DNA from: Selenomonas sp.
Lineage (GTDB): Bacteria; Bacillota; Negativicutes; Selenomonadales; Selenomonadaceae
Direction: 5' to 3'
Length of the DNA: 50,122 nt
NCBI GenBank assembly: GCA_015265235.1
Contig: JABZYJ010000003.1
Span: 1 to 50,122 of the forward strand
Part shown: in pieces, positions 39,545-47,349 of the stretch
How positions within the stretch are numbered: position 1 is the stretch's first letter
Layout: each line of letters starts with the position of its first letter
Notes under the pieces: generated by a model
What the model saw: only the letters and a program-made list of their open reading frames with translations
Databases searched by the model: none
What the model was told of the DNA's origin: nothing
Program-made: the position numbers and the translations under genes

Positions 39545-39625
39545 GGAATTTCCCCGGGCTGTAGACAGCAGGTTTGCGCAAGCATCTAACGACATAGTCG
39601 CCTGCCGAGGCCGGACGTGAATTTG
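39545..39625 (+). promoter_or_regulatory. Ribosomal protein L10 leader (autoregulatory RNA)
   Basis: The 298-base gap before rplJ contains the conserved L10-leader pattern: GACAGCAGG (39563-39571) pairing with CCTGCCGAGG (39601-39610) across a kinked internal region. L10, in complex with L12, binds this structure to lower expression of rplJL. It lies directly upstream of an intrinsic terminator. Confidence 0.75.
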
Positions 39626-39634
39626 AACATTCAT

Positions 39635-39664
39635 CTCCGGCAGGATAGCAGCCGGAGATTTTTC
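39635..39664 (+). terminator. Attenuator hairpin between rplA and rplJ
   Basis: CTCCGGC (39635-39641) pairs with GCCGGAG (39651-39657) and is followed by ATTTTTC. Placed just after the L10 leader, it is the likely control point where L10 binding ends transcription before rplJL. Confidence 0.75.
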
Positions 39665-39825
39665 ATTGGAAAGAATAAGAGCCGTCCAGATTGGTGCGGA
39701 TTTTTGTTTGAGCAAGGAGGAACACCGGACGCGCAGTTAAGTCCTGCGTGGAGGATGTTCCGACGCGGCGAGAACGGAAGGACGTGCCAAGATGAACGGC
39801 GACAAGAAAGGAGGGAAATGATTAC

Positions 39826-40362
39826 ATGGCAGATCACAAGAAAGAAGTCATCGTCGAGAAGCTGAAAGAGCAGCTCTCCTCGGCGAAAGGAGCTGTCTTT
39901 ACGACGTACAGCGGTCTCACCGTTGCACAGGATACGGAGCTGCGCCGCGAGCTGCGCGCTGCTGGTGTCTCCTATCACGTCGTAAAGAACACGATGCTGC
40001 GCCGTGCGGCAGATGCGCTTGGTCTTGAGGGGCTCGATCCGCACCTTGAGGGAACGACCGCATTTGCGTTCTCGGCAGACGATGCCGTCGCTCCGGCGAA
40101 GGTCATCTGCGGCTACATCAAGAAAAACAAGCTCGACGAGAAGGGGATCCTGTCCGTCAAGGTCGGTACCGTTGAGGGTAAGGTCATCGAGACGGCTGAG
40201 GTTCAGGCGCTCGCATCGCTCCCGTCGCGCGAAGAGCTTATCGCAAAGCTCATGGGCAGCATGAATGCGCCGATCTCGAACACGGTCAATGTACTGCAGG
40301 GCGTTATCCGCAATGCCGTCTATGTGCTTGAGGCTGTGCGTGCGCAGAAGGCGTCCGCATAA
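39826..40362 (+). CDS. rplJ: 50S ribosomal protein L10
   Basis: A 178-residue protein that anchors L7/L12 dimers at the ribosomal stalk. The N-terminal ribosome-binding domain (KGAVFTTYSGLTVAQDTELRRELR, seen in part at about 21-44; VKNTMLRRA) and the C-terminal helix that carries L12 dimers are normal. AAAGGAGGG precedes the ATG. Expression is controlled by the upstream leader. Confidence 0.97.
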   Translation: MADHKKEVIVEKLKEQLSSAKGAVFTTYSGLTVAQDTELRRELRAAGVSYHVVKNTMLRRAADALGLEGLDPHLEGTTAFAFSADDAVAPAKVICGYIKKNKLDEKGILSVKVGTVEGKVIETAEVQALASLPSREELIAKLMGSMNAPISNTVNVLQGVIRNAVYVLEAVRAQKASA

Positions 40363-40407
40363 ACATACGATTGAGAGAGAATTTACATACTATTGGAGGT
40401 ATACAGC

Positions 40408-40779
40408 ATGAACAAGGATCAGATTCTGGAAGCCATTGAGAACATGACCGTTCTCGAACTCTCCGAGCTCGTGAAGGCAATGGAGGAGAAATTCGGTGTC
40501 AGCGCAGCTGCACCGGTCGCAGTTGCTGCTGTCGGCGGTGCTGCTCCGGCTGCGGGCGGCGAGGAGAAGACGGAGTTCACCGTCGTTCTCGCAGCAGCAG
40601 GCGACAAGAAGATCAACGTCATCAAGGCCGTTCGTGAGGCAACGGGTCTCGGCCTGAAGGAAGCGAAGGAGCTCGTTGACGGCGCACCGAAGCCGGTCAA
40701 GGAGAACATCGGCAAGGCTGAGGCCGAAGAGCTCAAGAAGAAGCTCGAAGAGGCTGGCGCAACGGTCGAGCTGAAGTAA
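40408..40779 (+). CDS. rplL: 50S ribosomal protein L7/L12
   Basis: A 123-residue stalk protein that recruits translational GTPases. The N-terminal dimerisation region, an Ala/Val-rich hinge (about 33-52) and the C-terminal domain (KINVIKAVREATGLGLKEAKELVDG, seen at about 71-95) are standard. The ATG at 40408 has TTGGAGG upstream. A terminator follows, and rpoB does not, unlike the usual order. Confidence 0.98.
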   Translation: MNKDQILEAIENMTVLELSELVKAMEEKFGVSAAAPVAVAAVGGAAPAAGGEEKTEFTVVLAAAGDKKINVIKAVREATGLGLKEAKELVDGAPKPVKENIGKAEAEELKKKLEEAGATVELK

Positions 40780-40800
40780 TATCGATTCGTATAAGAATAG

Positions 40801-40827
40801 ACACCCTCCGATATGGAGGGTGTTTTT
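40801..40827 (+). terminator. Terminator after rplL
   Basis: ACACCCTCC-GATAT-GGAGGGTGT followed by TTTTG (40801-40827), a canonical intrinsic terminator. Confidence 0.92.
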
Positions 40828-40832
40828 GTCTC

Positions 40833-40862
40833 TTGACGGGACTTTTGCAATAGAGTTATAAT
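40833..40862 (+). promoter_or_regulatory. Promoter of sigH
   Basis: TTGACG (40833-40838) and TATAAT (40857-40862) with an 18-base spacer, immediately after the rplL terminator. Confidence 0.72.
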
Positions 40863-40897
40863 AATCATGGGACGATTGTGCGTGACAGGCGACTGTC

Positions 40898-41737
40898 ATG
40901 TACCGGAAGCATGGGAAGACGGTGCATCGTATGATTTTTTACGGCGAAAAGCAAAAGCCCCTGTTGGATGAAGAACGTTCCGTGTCGGAGGAGATGGATA
41001 CGGGCGAGCTCGCTGCCGATGGGGACACCTACGCAGACGAGACAGCGGAAAACAGCATCTATGACGGCTGCTCGGATGAGGATCTCCTCGCCCACATCCG
41101 CGGCGAGCGCGGTGATGAGGCACTCGACTATCTCATCAACAAATACCGCAACTTCGTGCGCTCCAAGGCACGCTCCTACTTCCTCATCGGTGCAGACCGC
41201 GAGGACATCGTGCAGGAGGGCATGATCGGCTTTTTCAAGGCGATCCGTGACTATCGTCCGGACAAGCTCTCATCGTTTCGCGCGTTTGCGGAGCTGTGCG
41301 TGACGCGCCAGATCATCACGGCGATCAAGACGGCGACGCGGCAGAAACACATCCCGCTCAACTCCTACGTCTCATTGAACAAGCCCATCTACGATGAGGA
41401 CTCCGACCGCACCCTGCTCGACGTACTCTCCGGTGCGCGAATCAGCGACCCCGAGGAGCTCGTCATCAGTCACGAGGAGTTCATCGACATCGAGCAGAAA
41501 ATGGAGGAAATTCTCAGCGACCTTGAGTGGCGCGTCCTCATGAGCTACCTCGACGGCAAATCCTATCAGGAGATCGCCGTCGACCTGCACCGTCAGGTCA
41601 AATCCATCGACAATGCGCTGCAGCGCGTCAAGCGCAAACTCGAGAAATACATGGAGTCACGCGGGGACGATCTCGACATCGGGACGGTCTATCGCGGACT
41701 GACGACCATCAACCGCGTGGGGCGCGCACAGGAATAA
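40898..41737 (+). CDS. sigH: RNA polymerase sigma factor, SigH (Spo0H)-like
   Basis: A 279-residue alternative sigma factor. Region 2 is clear (YRNFVRSKARSYFLIGADREDIVQEGMIGFFKAIRDY, here about 80-116), and region 4 holds a helix-turn-helix (LDGKSYQEIAVDLHRQVKSIDNALQR, about 215-240). The sequence fits the SigH group that in Bacillus drives early sporulation and competence genes. It has a longer, acidic N-terminus than Bacillus SigH. ATG 40931 is an alternative start, since neither has a strong ribosome-binding site. In many Firmicutes sigH precedes rpmG-secE-nusG. Here it lies after rplL. Confidence 0.85.
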   Translation: MYRKHGKTVHRMIFYGEKQKPLLDEERSVSEEMDTGELAADGDTYADETAENSIYDGCSDEDLLAHIRGERGDEALDYLINKYRNFVRSKARSYFLIGADREDIVQEGMIGFFKAIRDYRPDKLSSFRAFAELCVTRQIITAIKTATRQKHIPLNSYVSLNKPIYDEDSDRTLLDVLSGARISDPEELVISHEEFIDIEQKMEEILSDLEWRVLMSYLDGKSYQEIAVDLHRQVKSIDNALQRVKRKLEKYMESRGDDLDIGTVYRGLTTINRVGRAQE

Positions 41738-41748
41738 AAGAAACATAA

Positions 41749-41775
41749 AGGCCGGGCAGCCGGTCTTTTGTTTTA
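41749..41775 (+). terminator. Terminator after sigH
   Basis: AGGCCGG-GCAG-CCGGTCT (41749-41766) followed by TTTGTTTTA, starting 11 bases past the sigH stop. Confidence 0.85.
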
Positions 41776-41836
41776 TGTGAATATCATATTTTATTGCTAT
41801 CATTCAAAAAGCAGTTGAAGAATAGGAGGCATGACC

Positions 41837-42577
41837 ATGTGGAAAAAATTTTCATCCATCCTGCTGACGGCACTGCTCTGTCTCGCCTGTGCCGTGGCGT
41901 CCGCACAGGCGGCGGAGGACAGCGCACCGAGGGCGACTGCGCCGCAGGAGAAGCCGAGCCGCATTGAGCTCGTGATGATCCTCGACAAGAGTGGATCCAT
42001 GCACGGGCTGGAGGCGGACACCATCGGCGGCTTTAATGCGATGATCGAGAAGGAAAAGAAGCTGGGCATCGACGTGCGCGTGACGACGGTGCTCTTTAAC
42101 GACAAGATGGACCGTCTCTACGAGCACAGAGAGATCCGAAGCGTGCGCCCGCTGACCGAGCGGACGTATGAGACGGGCGGCACGACGGCACTCCTTGACG
42201 CCGTCGGTGATACCATCCTGCACATGGAGCAGTCGGGCGCGGCAGACAGGCAGGGGACGAAGGTGATCGTCGTCATCATCACGGACGGCATGGAGAATGC
42301 GAGCACCGAGTTCACCAAGGCAAAGGTCAAGGAGCTCATCTCGGACAAGCAGGAAAAGGCGGGCTGGGACTTCATCTACCTCGGCGCGAACATCGACGCG
42401 GCTGAGGAAGCGGACGCCATCGGGGTGCGCAAGGCGAACGCCGTGACGTACAAGAACACATCGAGCGGCGTCCGTGCGAACTACGATGCAGTAGGCGTCT
42501 ACGTCGCGGAGCGCGCCAGCGGCGATAAGGAATCCGGCGCGTGGAAGGATCATGTCGAAAAGGATGAGACGAAATAA
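41837..42577 (+). CDS. Secreted von Willebrand factor A domain protein
   Basis: A 246-residue exported protein. A signal peptide covers about residues 1-26 (MWKKFSSILLTALLCLACAV then ASAQA). The VWA domain (about 42-225) has a complete metal-ion-dependent adhesion site: DKSGS (about 49-53), the Thr in GGTTALLDA and the Asp in IITDGMEN. It probably binds a protein or divalent metal outside the cytoplasm, but no partner is evident. I chose ATG 41837, 7 bases after AGGAGG; the ATG at 41831 is too close to it. The gene is bounded by its own terminator-promoter gaps. Confidence 0.88.
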   Translation: MWKKFSSILLTALLCLACAVASAQAAEDSAPRATAPQEKPSRIELVMILDKSGSMHGLEADTIGGFNAMIEKEKKLGIDVRVTTVLFNDKMDRLYEHREIRSVRPLTERTYETGGTTALLDAVGDTILHMEQSGAADRQGTKVIVVIITDGMENASTEFTKAKVKELISDKQEKAGWDFIYLGANIDAAEEADAIGVRKANAVTYKNTSSGVRANYDAVGVYVAERASGDKESGAWKDHVEKDETK

Positions 42578-42583
42578 GACGGA

Positions 42584-42612
42584 TTGACATTTCTCTCCTG
42601 ACGTTGTATGCT
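42584..42612 (+). promoter_or_regulatory. Promoter of the exported chelatase gene
   Basis: TTGACA (42584-42589), 17 bases, TATGCT (42607-42612). The 100-base leader has a GC-rich hairpin (GAGGC ... GCCTC) but lacks the size and boxes of a cobalamin riboswitch. Confidence 0.62.
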
Positions 42613-42712
42613 ATGGAACATAGCTATATACATATAATAGAACTGAATTGATGAGAGAGGCGGCGGGTTGCGTGCCTCGCCGGGAGAGTATCTATTTTTA
42701 GGAGGAATCGGA

Positions 42713-43747
42713 ATGAAAAACTGGAAGAAAATGCTGGTCGCGTCGCTTGCGTGCTCGGCGGTCTTGGGGCTGTCCTCGTACAGCCCGGCGGAGGCTGCGT
42801 ACGAGCTCAATCCTGAGGTCAAGACGGCGACGCCGGCACTCATGGAGGCGTCGGAAATCGGCGTCCTGAAGTACAACAACCCGCAGATGGCAAACTACAC
42901 GAACAAAGATGCCATCGTTGTTGCGAGCTTCGGCACGACGTTCAAGGATACGCGTGAAAAGACGATCGAGGCGACGGTGCGCGACATTCAGACAGCGAAC
43001 CCCGGCGTAAAGGTCGTCACGGCATTTACCTCCCATATCATCATCGACCGCATCGCGGCAAAGGAAGGCAAGCACTATCCGACGCCCGAGGAGGCACTGA
43101 CCCAGCTCAAGGCAGAGGGCTACTCCCGCGTCGCGTTGGTCTCACTTGACGTCATTCCGGGCATGGAGTACTCCTACGTCAAGGCGGTTTACAACGAGTA
43201 TAAGGATCAGTTCAAGACGATGACCTGCGGCACCTCCCTCATGTACTGGCAGGGACAGGAAGATCAGGCGGACGACGTGACGGAGTTCATCAAGGCGGTC
43301 TCGACGCAGTTCCCGGAGCTGGGCAAGGATGAGGCACTCCTCCTCATGGCACACGGCACGCCGCACGTCTCCAACGCTTACTATTCCGTGATTCAGGCAA
43401 AGCTCAACGAGCTCGGCTATAAGAACGTCTACGTCTACACGGTGGAGGGCTGGCCGAGCCTGGAGACGATCCTGCCGAAGCTCAAGCAGAACCACATCAA
43501 GATGGTCACGCTCATGCCGATCATGATGGTGGCGGGCGATCATGCACACAACGACATGGCGGGCAAGGATTCGGATTCGCACAAGAGCATCCTTGAGAGC
43601 CAGGGCTTCAAGGTCAACACCTATCTGCACGGCCTCGGTGAGAACCAGGCGATCCGTGCTGCCTTCGTAGAGCGTGCCAACGACGCATGGGACGCGCTGC
43701 AGGGACGCAAGGGTGCGGATGCAGACCACATCAAAATGATGAAGTAA
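42713..43747 (+). CDS. cbiK: Exported CbiK-type sirohydrochlorin cobaltochelatase
   Basis: A 344-residue class II chelatase with a clear signal peptide (core MLVASLACSAVLGLSS, cleavage near AEA-A at about 28), so it should act in the periplasm. The family motifs are ASFGTTFKDTREKTI (about 63-77), MAHGTPHVSNAYY with the metal-binding His and GDHAHNDMAG with the second. The homology is to CbiK, which inserts cobalt into sirohydrochlorin. Periplasmic versions in Desulfovibrio bind heme and are thought to handle iron or heme instead. There are no other cobalamin genes here. The ATG at 42713 has TAGGAGGAAT upstream. Confidence 0.9.
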   Translation: MKNWKKMLVASLACSAVLGLSSYSPAEAAYELNPEVKTATPALMEASEIGVLKYNNPQMANYTNKDAIVVASFGTTFKDTREKTIEATVRDIQTANPGVKVVTAFTSHIIIDRIAAKEGKHYPTPEEALTQLKAEGYSRVALVSLDVIPGMEYSYVKAVYNEYKDQFKTMTCGTSLMYWQGQEDQADDVTEFIKAVSTQFPELGKDEALLLMAHGTPHVSNAYYSVIQAKLNELGYKNVYVYTVEGWPSLETILPKLKQNHIKMVTLMPIMMVAGDHAHNDMAGKDSDSHKSILESQGFKVNTYLHGLGENQAIRAAFVERANDAWDALQGRKGADADHIKMMK

Positions 43748-43764
43748 TACAGCATATCCGCTCG

Positions 43765-43810
43765 GAGCCTGTCGCAGGAGCATCTGCTTCTGCGACAGGC
43801 TCTTTTCTTT
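43765..43810 (+). terminator. Terminator after cbiK
   Basis: GAGCCTGTCGCAG (43765-43777) and CTGCGACAGGCTC (43790-43802) are perfectly complementary and followed by TTTTCTTT. Confidence 0.93.
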
Positions 43811-43825
43811 ATGGAGATACCCTGT

Positions 43826-43831
43826 TATAAT
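43826..43831 (+). promoter_or_regulatory. Probable extended -10 box for the oxidoreductase-ABC unit
   Basis: TATAAT with TG one base upstream (TGTTATAAT). No good -35 is seen at the right spacing. Confidence 0.45.
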
Positions 43832-43873
43832 AAATGGCACGAAAAGCAAGGCAACAGATAGAGGAGTACGCGA

Positions 43874-44860
43874 ATGAAGATTGCAGTCGTCGGAACGGGA
43901 ATGATCGCACGCGAGGCGCTTAATGCGCTGCGCATGGTGAGAGGTGTGGAGGTTCCTGTGCTCTGTGCACGAGCGCACAGCAGGGAAAAAGCAGAACACA
44001 TGGCGCAGGAGTTTAACATCCCGCACGTCGTGACCGACTACGCAGAGCTGCTCGCATCCCATGCGGCCGACTTCGTCTACCTCGGCATCGTGAACAGCGC
44101 ACATTTCGACTATGCGCGTCAGGCGATCTCGGCGGGCTGGAATGTCATCGTGGAGAAACCCTTTGCCTCGACCCTCGCGGAGACGGAGGAGCTGATCGCG
44201 CGCGCCCGTGCGGCACAGAGCTACGTCTTTGAGGCAATGACACCGCTCTATATGCCGAACTTTCGCGGCATCGTGGAGCGGCTGCCCCGGCTCGGGCTCG
44301 TCCGCCTTGTGCAGGCGAACTTCTCCCAGTATTCGAGCCGCTACGACCGCTACCTTGCGCGCGACGTTGCTCCTGCGTTTGACCCTGTCTGCTCGGGCGG
44401 CGCACTCTATGACCTGAACGTCTACAACCTGGCGCTCATCATCGCGCTCTTTGGACGCCCGCTGTCCGCGTCCTATCTGGCAAATATCGGATTCAACGGC
44501 ATCGACACATCAGGGGTGATGACCCTGCGCTACGACGGCTTTTGCGCCTCATCGGCAGCGGCGAAGGACAGCAGCAGCCCCTCCTTCCTCATGATTCAGG
44601 GCGAGAACGGGTGGATTCGCACCGACGGCACGCCGAACGAACTGCGCTCCTTCACCATCGGTCTGCGCGGTGCGGAGCCCGAGACCTTCGCGCTGAACCG
44701 TCACGAGCACCGCATGGTGCACGAGTTTGAGGAGATGCAGCGCATATATCAGCAGCGGGACTACACCGCCGTGGAGGATGGCTTTGCCGTGACGCGCGCG
44801 GTGATGGCGGTCATGGAAAAAGCACGCCTGATGGCGGGCATCCAGTTTCGGGCGGACTGA
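43874..44860 (+). CDS. Gfo/Idh/MocA-family NAD(P)-dependent oxidoreductase
   Basis: A 328-residue dehydrogenase with an N-terminal Rossmann fold (IAVVGTGMIAREAL, about 3-16) and the family EKPFAS motif (about 94-99) whose lysine is catalytic. The C-terminal alpha/beta domain includes GGALYDLNVYNLALI, where D and N sit in the active site. The substrate, probably a sugar or cyclitol derivative, cannot be named. It is followed by an ABC exporter after 3 bases, so the two may be co-transcribed, but a functional link is not obvious. Confidence 0.88.
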   Translation: MKIAVVGTGMIAREALNALRMVRGVEVPVLCARAHSREKAEHMAQEFNIPHVVTDYAELLASHAADFVYLGIVNSAHFDYARQAISAGWNVIVEKPFASTLAETEELIARARAAQSYVFEAMTPLYMPNFRGIVERLPRLGLVRLVQANFSQYSSRYDRYLARDVAPAFDPVCSGGALYDLNVYNLALIIALFGRPLSASYLANIGFNGIDTSGVMTLRYDGFCASSAAAKDSSSPSFLMIQGENGWIRTDGTPNELRSFTIGLRGAEPETFALNRHEHRMVHEFEEMQRIYQQRDYTAVEDGFAVTRAVMAVMEKARLMAGIQFRAD

Positions 44861-44863
44861 TGC

Positions 44864-45754
44864 ATGGATACAACCTTGATGATCGAGATGGAACATCTCG
44901 TCAAAAAATTTCCGCATACCAATGAAAAAAAAGAGAGCGCATGGAAAACCGCCGTCAATGATGTATCGCTCTCCGTACGGCGCGGCGAGGTGTTCGGTCT
45001 CCTTGGCCCGAACGGCGCAGGCAAGACGACAATCATTCGGATGCTCACCATGCAGACCCGTCCGACGAGCGGACGCATCCGCATCGGCGGAGAGGACATC
45101 CATGCGGCAGAGCGCAGCGTCAAGGCACAGATCGGCGTCGTACCGCAGCACGTAAACTTTGATCAGGAACTCACCGTCTGGGACAATATGGAGCTGCACG
45201 CGCGCCTGCATCACATGGAGCGTGCGGAGCGCACGGCACGCATCGAGGAGCTCCTGACGGAGATGTCGCTCATGGAGGTGCGCAACGACGGTGTGCGGCA
45301 GCTCTCGGGCGGGATGAAGCGGCGGCTGCTCATTGCGCGTGCGCTCATCCACCGTCCGCGCGTCCTCTTTCTCGACGAGCCGACCGTTGCCCTCGATCCG
45401 CAGATTCGCCGCCATATCTGGGATGTAGTGCACGGCATCGCCGCGCGCGGCGTGACCGTCCTCCTCACCACGCACTACATCGAGGAGGCAGAGGCGCTCT
45501 GCGCACGCGTTGCCATCATCAATAAGGGGCGGCTCATTGACTTGCAGACGCCGCAGGACTTCTGCGAGGCACTGGGCAGACACGCCGTGGAGTGGGATGG
45601 GGCGGACGGACGCGCCTACCGCTTTTTCCATACACAGGAGGAGGCGCGCAGCTATGCGCGCGGCATCGAGGAGACGATGGCGCGTGTGCTCCTGCGCCCG
45701 ACGAATCTGGAGGACGTCTTTATCGAGCTGACGGGACGGAAGGAGGGGCTCTGA
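44864..45754 (+). CDS. ABC-2 type exporter, ATP-binding subunit
   Basis: A 296-residue ATPase of the drug/polysaccharide exporter class. Walker A GPNGAGKTT (about 48-56), the Q-loop VPQHVNF, signature LSGGMKRRL, Walker B VLFLDEPT and the switch TTHYIEEAE are intact. The long C-terminal extension with TNLEDVFIELTGR is typical of NodI/DrrA-like subunits. The stop overlaps the permease start (TGATG). The transported substrate is unknown. Confidence 0.9.
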   Translation: MDTTLMIEMEHLVKKFPHTNEKKESAWKTAVNDVSLSVRRGEVFGLLGPNGAGKTTIIRMLTMQTRPTSGRIRIGGEDIHAAERSVKAQIGVVPQHVNFDQELTVWDNMELHARLHHMERAERTARIEELLTEMSLMEVRNDGVRQLSGGMKRRLLIARALIHRPRVLFLDEPTVALDPQIRRHIWDVVHGIAARGVTVLLTTHYIEEAEALCARVAIINKGRLIDLQTPQDFCEALGRHAVEWDGADGRAYRFFHTQEEARSYARGIEETMARVLLRPTNLEDVFIELTGRKEGL

Positions 45755-46491
45755 TGCTTGGCGATATATGGACGGTGTTTTGGCGCGACTGGATCGTGCT
45801 GCGCCGCCGCCTGAAAAAATATATCCTGAGCCGCATGGTCTCGCCGCTCATGTTCCTCATCGCCTTCGGCTGGGGGCTCGGGCGGAGCATCGACGTCGGC
45901 GGCGGCTCGTACATCGACTTCCTCGTACCGGGGCTGCTCGCGATGAACTCCATGAACATCAGCTTTAACAGCATCATCCCCGTGCACGCGGAGCGCATCT
46001 ACCATAAAAGCCTTGAGGAGTACCTCATCGCCCCCATCCGTCCCGATGCCTACGTCATCGGCAAGGTCGCGGGCGCCGTGCTGCGCGGTCTGATCTCCTC
46101 GGCGATCATCATTGGACTGAGTTATCTCTTTGGTGCGCATTTCTCCGTCACGCCGCTCTTTCTTCTCGTCCTGACGCTGAACTGCGCGATTTTCGCGGAG
46201 ATCGGCTTTCTCGCGGCGCTGTATATCTCCACCTACGAGGAGATGGGGCAGGTCAACCTCTACGTCCTCCTGCCCATGTCCTTCCTCTGCGGGACATTCT
46301 TCTCCACGGCAGCACTGCCGGATGCGGTGCGCTATCTCGTGGAGATCCTCCCGCTGACGCATACGAGCTACCTCCTGCGCAGCCTCAGCGGGGCAGGGGA
46401 CTACTCCGTTATCTCGCTTGTCGTCGTCGTGCTCTACGCCATCCTCGGCATCGTCGCCGGCACATGGAAATTCCGCCGACTGACTGACTAA
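45754..46491 (+). CDS. ABC-2 type exporter, permease subunit
   Basis: A 245-residue membrane protein with about six helices, a cytoplasmic amphipathic start (DWIVLRRRLKKYILSR) and the ABC-2 family loop SLEEYLIAPIRPDAYVIGK (about 88-106). The last periplasmic part and helix carry LPLTHTSYLLRS. It pairs with the ATPase upstream as a dimeric exporter of the NodJ/DrrB kind. It ends 30 bases before a metal-type ABC ATPase gene. Confidence 0.9.
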   Translation: MLGDIWTVFWRDWIVLRRRLKKYILSRMVSPLMFLIAFGWGLGRSIDVGGGSYIDFLVPGLLAMNSMNISFNSIIPVHAERIYHKSLEEYLIAPIRPDAYVIGKVAGAVLRGLISSAIIIGLSYLFGAHFSVTPLFLLVLTLNCAIFAEIGFLAALYISTYEEMGQVNLYVLLPMSFLCGTFFSTAALPDAVRYLVEILPLTHTSYLLRSLSGAGDYSVISLVVVVLYAILGIVAGTWKFRRLTD

Positions 46492-46521
46492 ACAATCACT
46501 CATATCACTCAGAGGACAATC

Positions 46522-47349
46522 ATGCTCAGGCATATCTTTCATCACAGCGGCGCAGCAGAGGGCTGCGCACACTTCTGCTGCACGCGCGTCGAGGACTTCG
46601 GCGTCTCCTACGGGACATTTGACGTCTTCTCGCACGTCAACCTGCACTTTCACTGCGGTGAGCTCACCGCCATCATCGGGCCGAACGGCGCGGGAAAATC
46701 AACCCTCCTGCGCGCCATCCTCGGCGAGGTGCCGCACACGGGACACATCCGCTTCGTCGACGCCGAGGGACGCCATACCGGCCGCCCCGTCATCGGTTAC
46801 GTCCCGCAGTACCTCCGCCTCGACGTGAGCGCGCCGACCACCGTCATGGATCTCTTTATGGCGTGCATCACAGCGCGCCCCGTCTGGCTCTGCCCCGCAC
46901 GTCCCTATCGTGCACGTGCCACGCAGAGCCTTGCGCGCGTGCGGGCAGATCACCTCATCGACCGCCGCCTCGGCGCACTCTCGGGCGGAGAACTGCAGCG
47001 CGTTCTCCTCGCGCTCGCACTCGACCCCATCCCGAACCTGCTCCTCCTCGATGAGCCCGTCTCGGGCGTCGATCAGCGCGGACTGGCACTCTTCTACGAG
47101 ATCGTCGCGGAGCTGCGCGCCAAGGAGGATCTCGCGATCCTCCTCATCTCACATGACCTCGGCATGACGGCACGCCATGCGGACAAGGTCGTCCTGATGA
47201 ACCACGGCATCGCGGCGGCGGGAACGCCTGAGGAGGTCTATCGCTCTCCGGCGATGGAGCAGATCTTCGGCATCCTGCCCGACCGCAGCAGCCTGCGCGC
47301 GCCGACGGAGAAACGTACGGCAGGAGAGGAGGGGACGGCATGGAACTGA
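46522..47349 (+). CDS. Zinc/manganese-type ABC transporter, ATP-binding subunit
   Basis: A 275-residue ATPase resembling ZnuC/TroB. Walker A GPNGAGKST (about 53-61), Q-loop VPQYLRLD, signature LSGGELQRV, Walker B LLLLDEPVSGVD and switch LISHDLGM are complete. Before the usual domain start there is an extra ~25-residue segment rich in His and Cys (H4, H7, H8, C15, H17, C19, C20), with no later Met as an alternative start, so it may bind metal. The last codons overlap the permease gene by 10 bases. No substrate-binding lipoprotein gene adjoins. Confidence 0.88.
   Translation: MLRHIFHHSGAAEGCAHFCCTRVEDFGVSYGTFDVFSHVNLHFHCGELTAIIGPNGAGKSTLLRAILGEVPHTGHIRFVDAEGRHTGRPVIGYVPQYLRLDVSAPTTVMDLFMACITARPVWLCPARPYRARATQSLARVRADHLIDRRLGALSGGELQRVLLALALDPIPNLLLLDEPVSGVDQRGLALFYEIVAELRAKEDLAILLISHDLGMTARHADKVVLMNHGIAAAGTPEEVYRSPAMEQIFGILPDRSSLRAPTEKRTAGEEGTAWN

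Noticed and set aside
42613..42712. Cobalamin riboswitch before cbiK
   Set aside because: The 100-base leader is too short and lacks the B12-box. Only a small GC-rich hairpin is visible.
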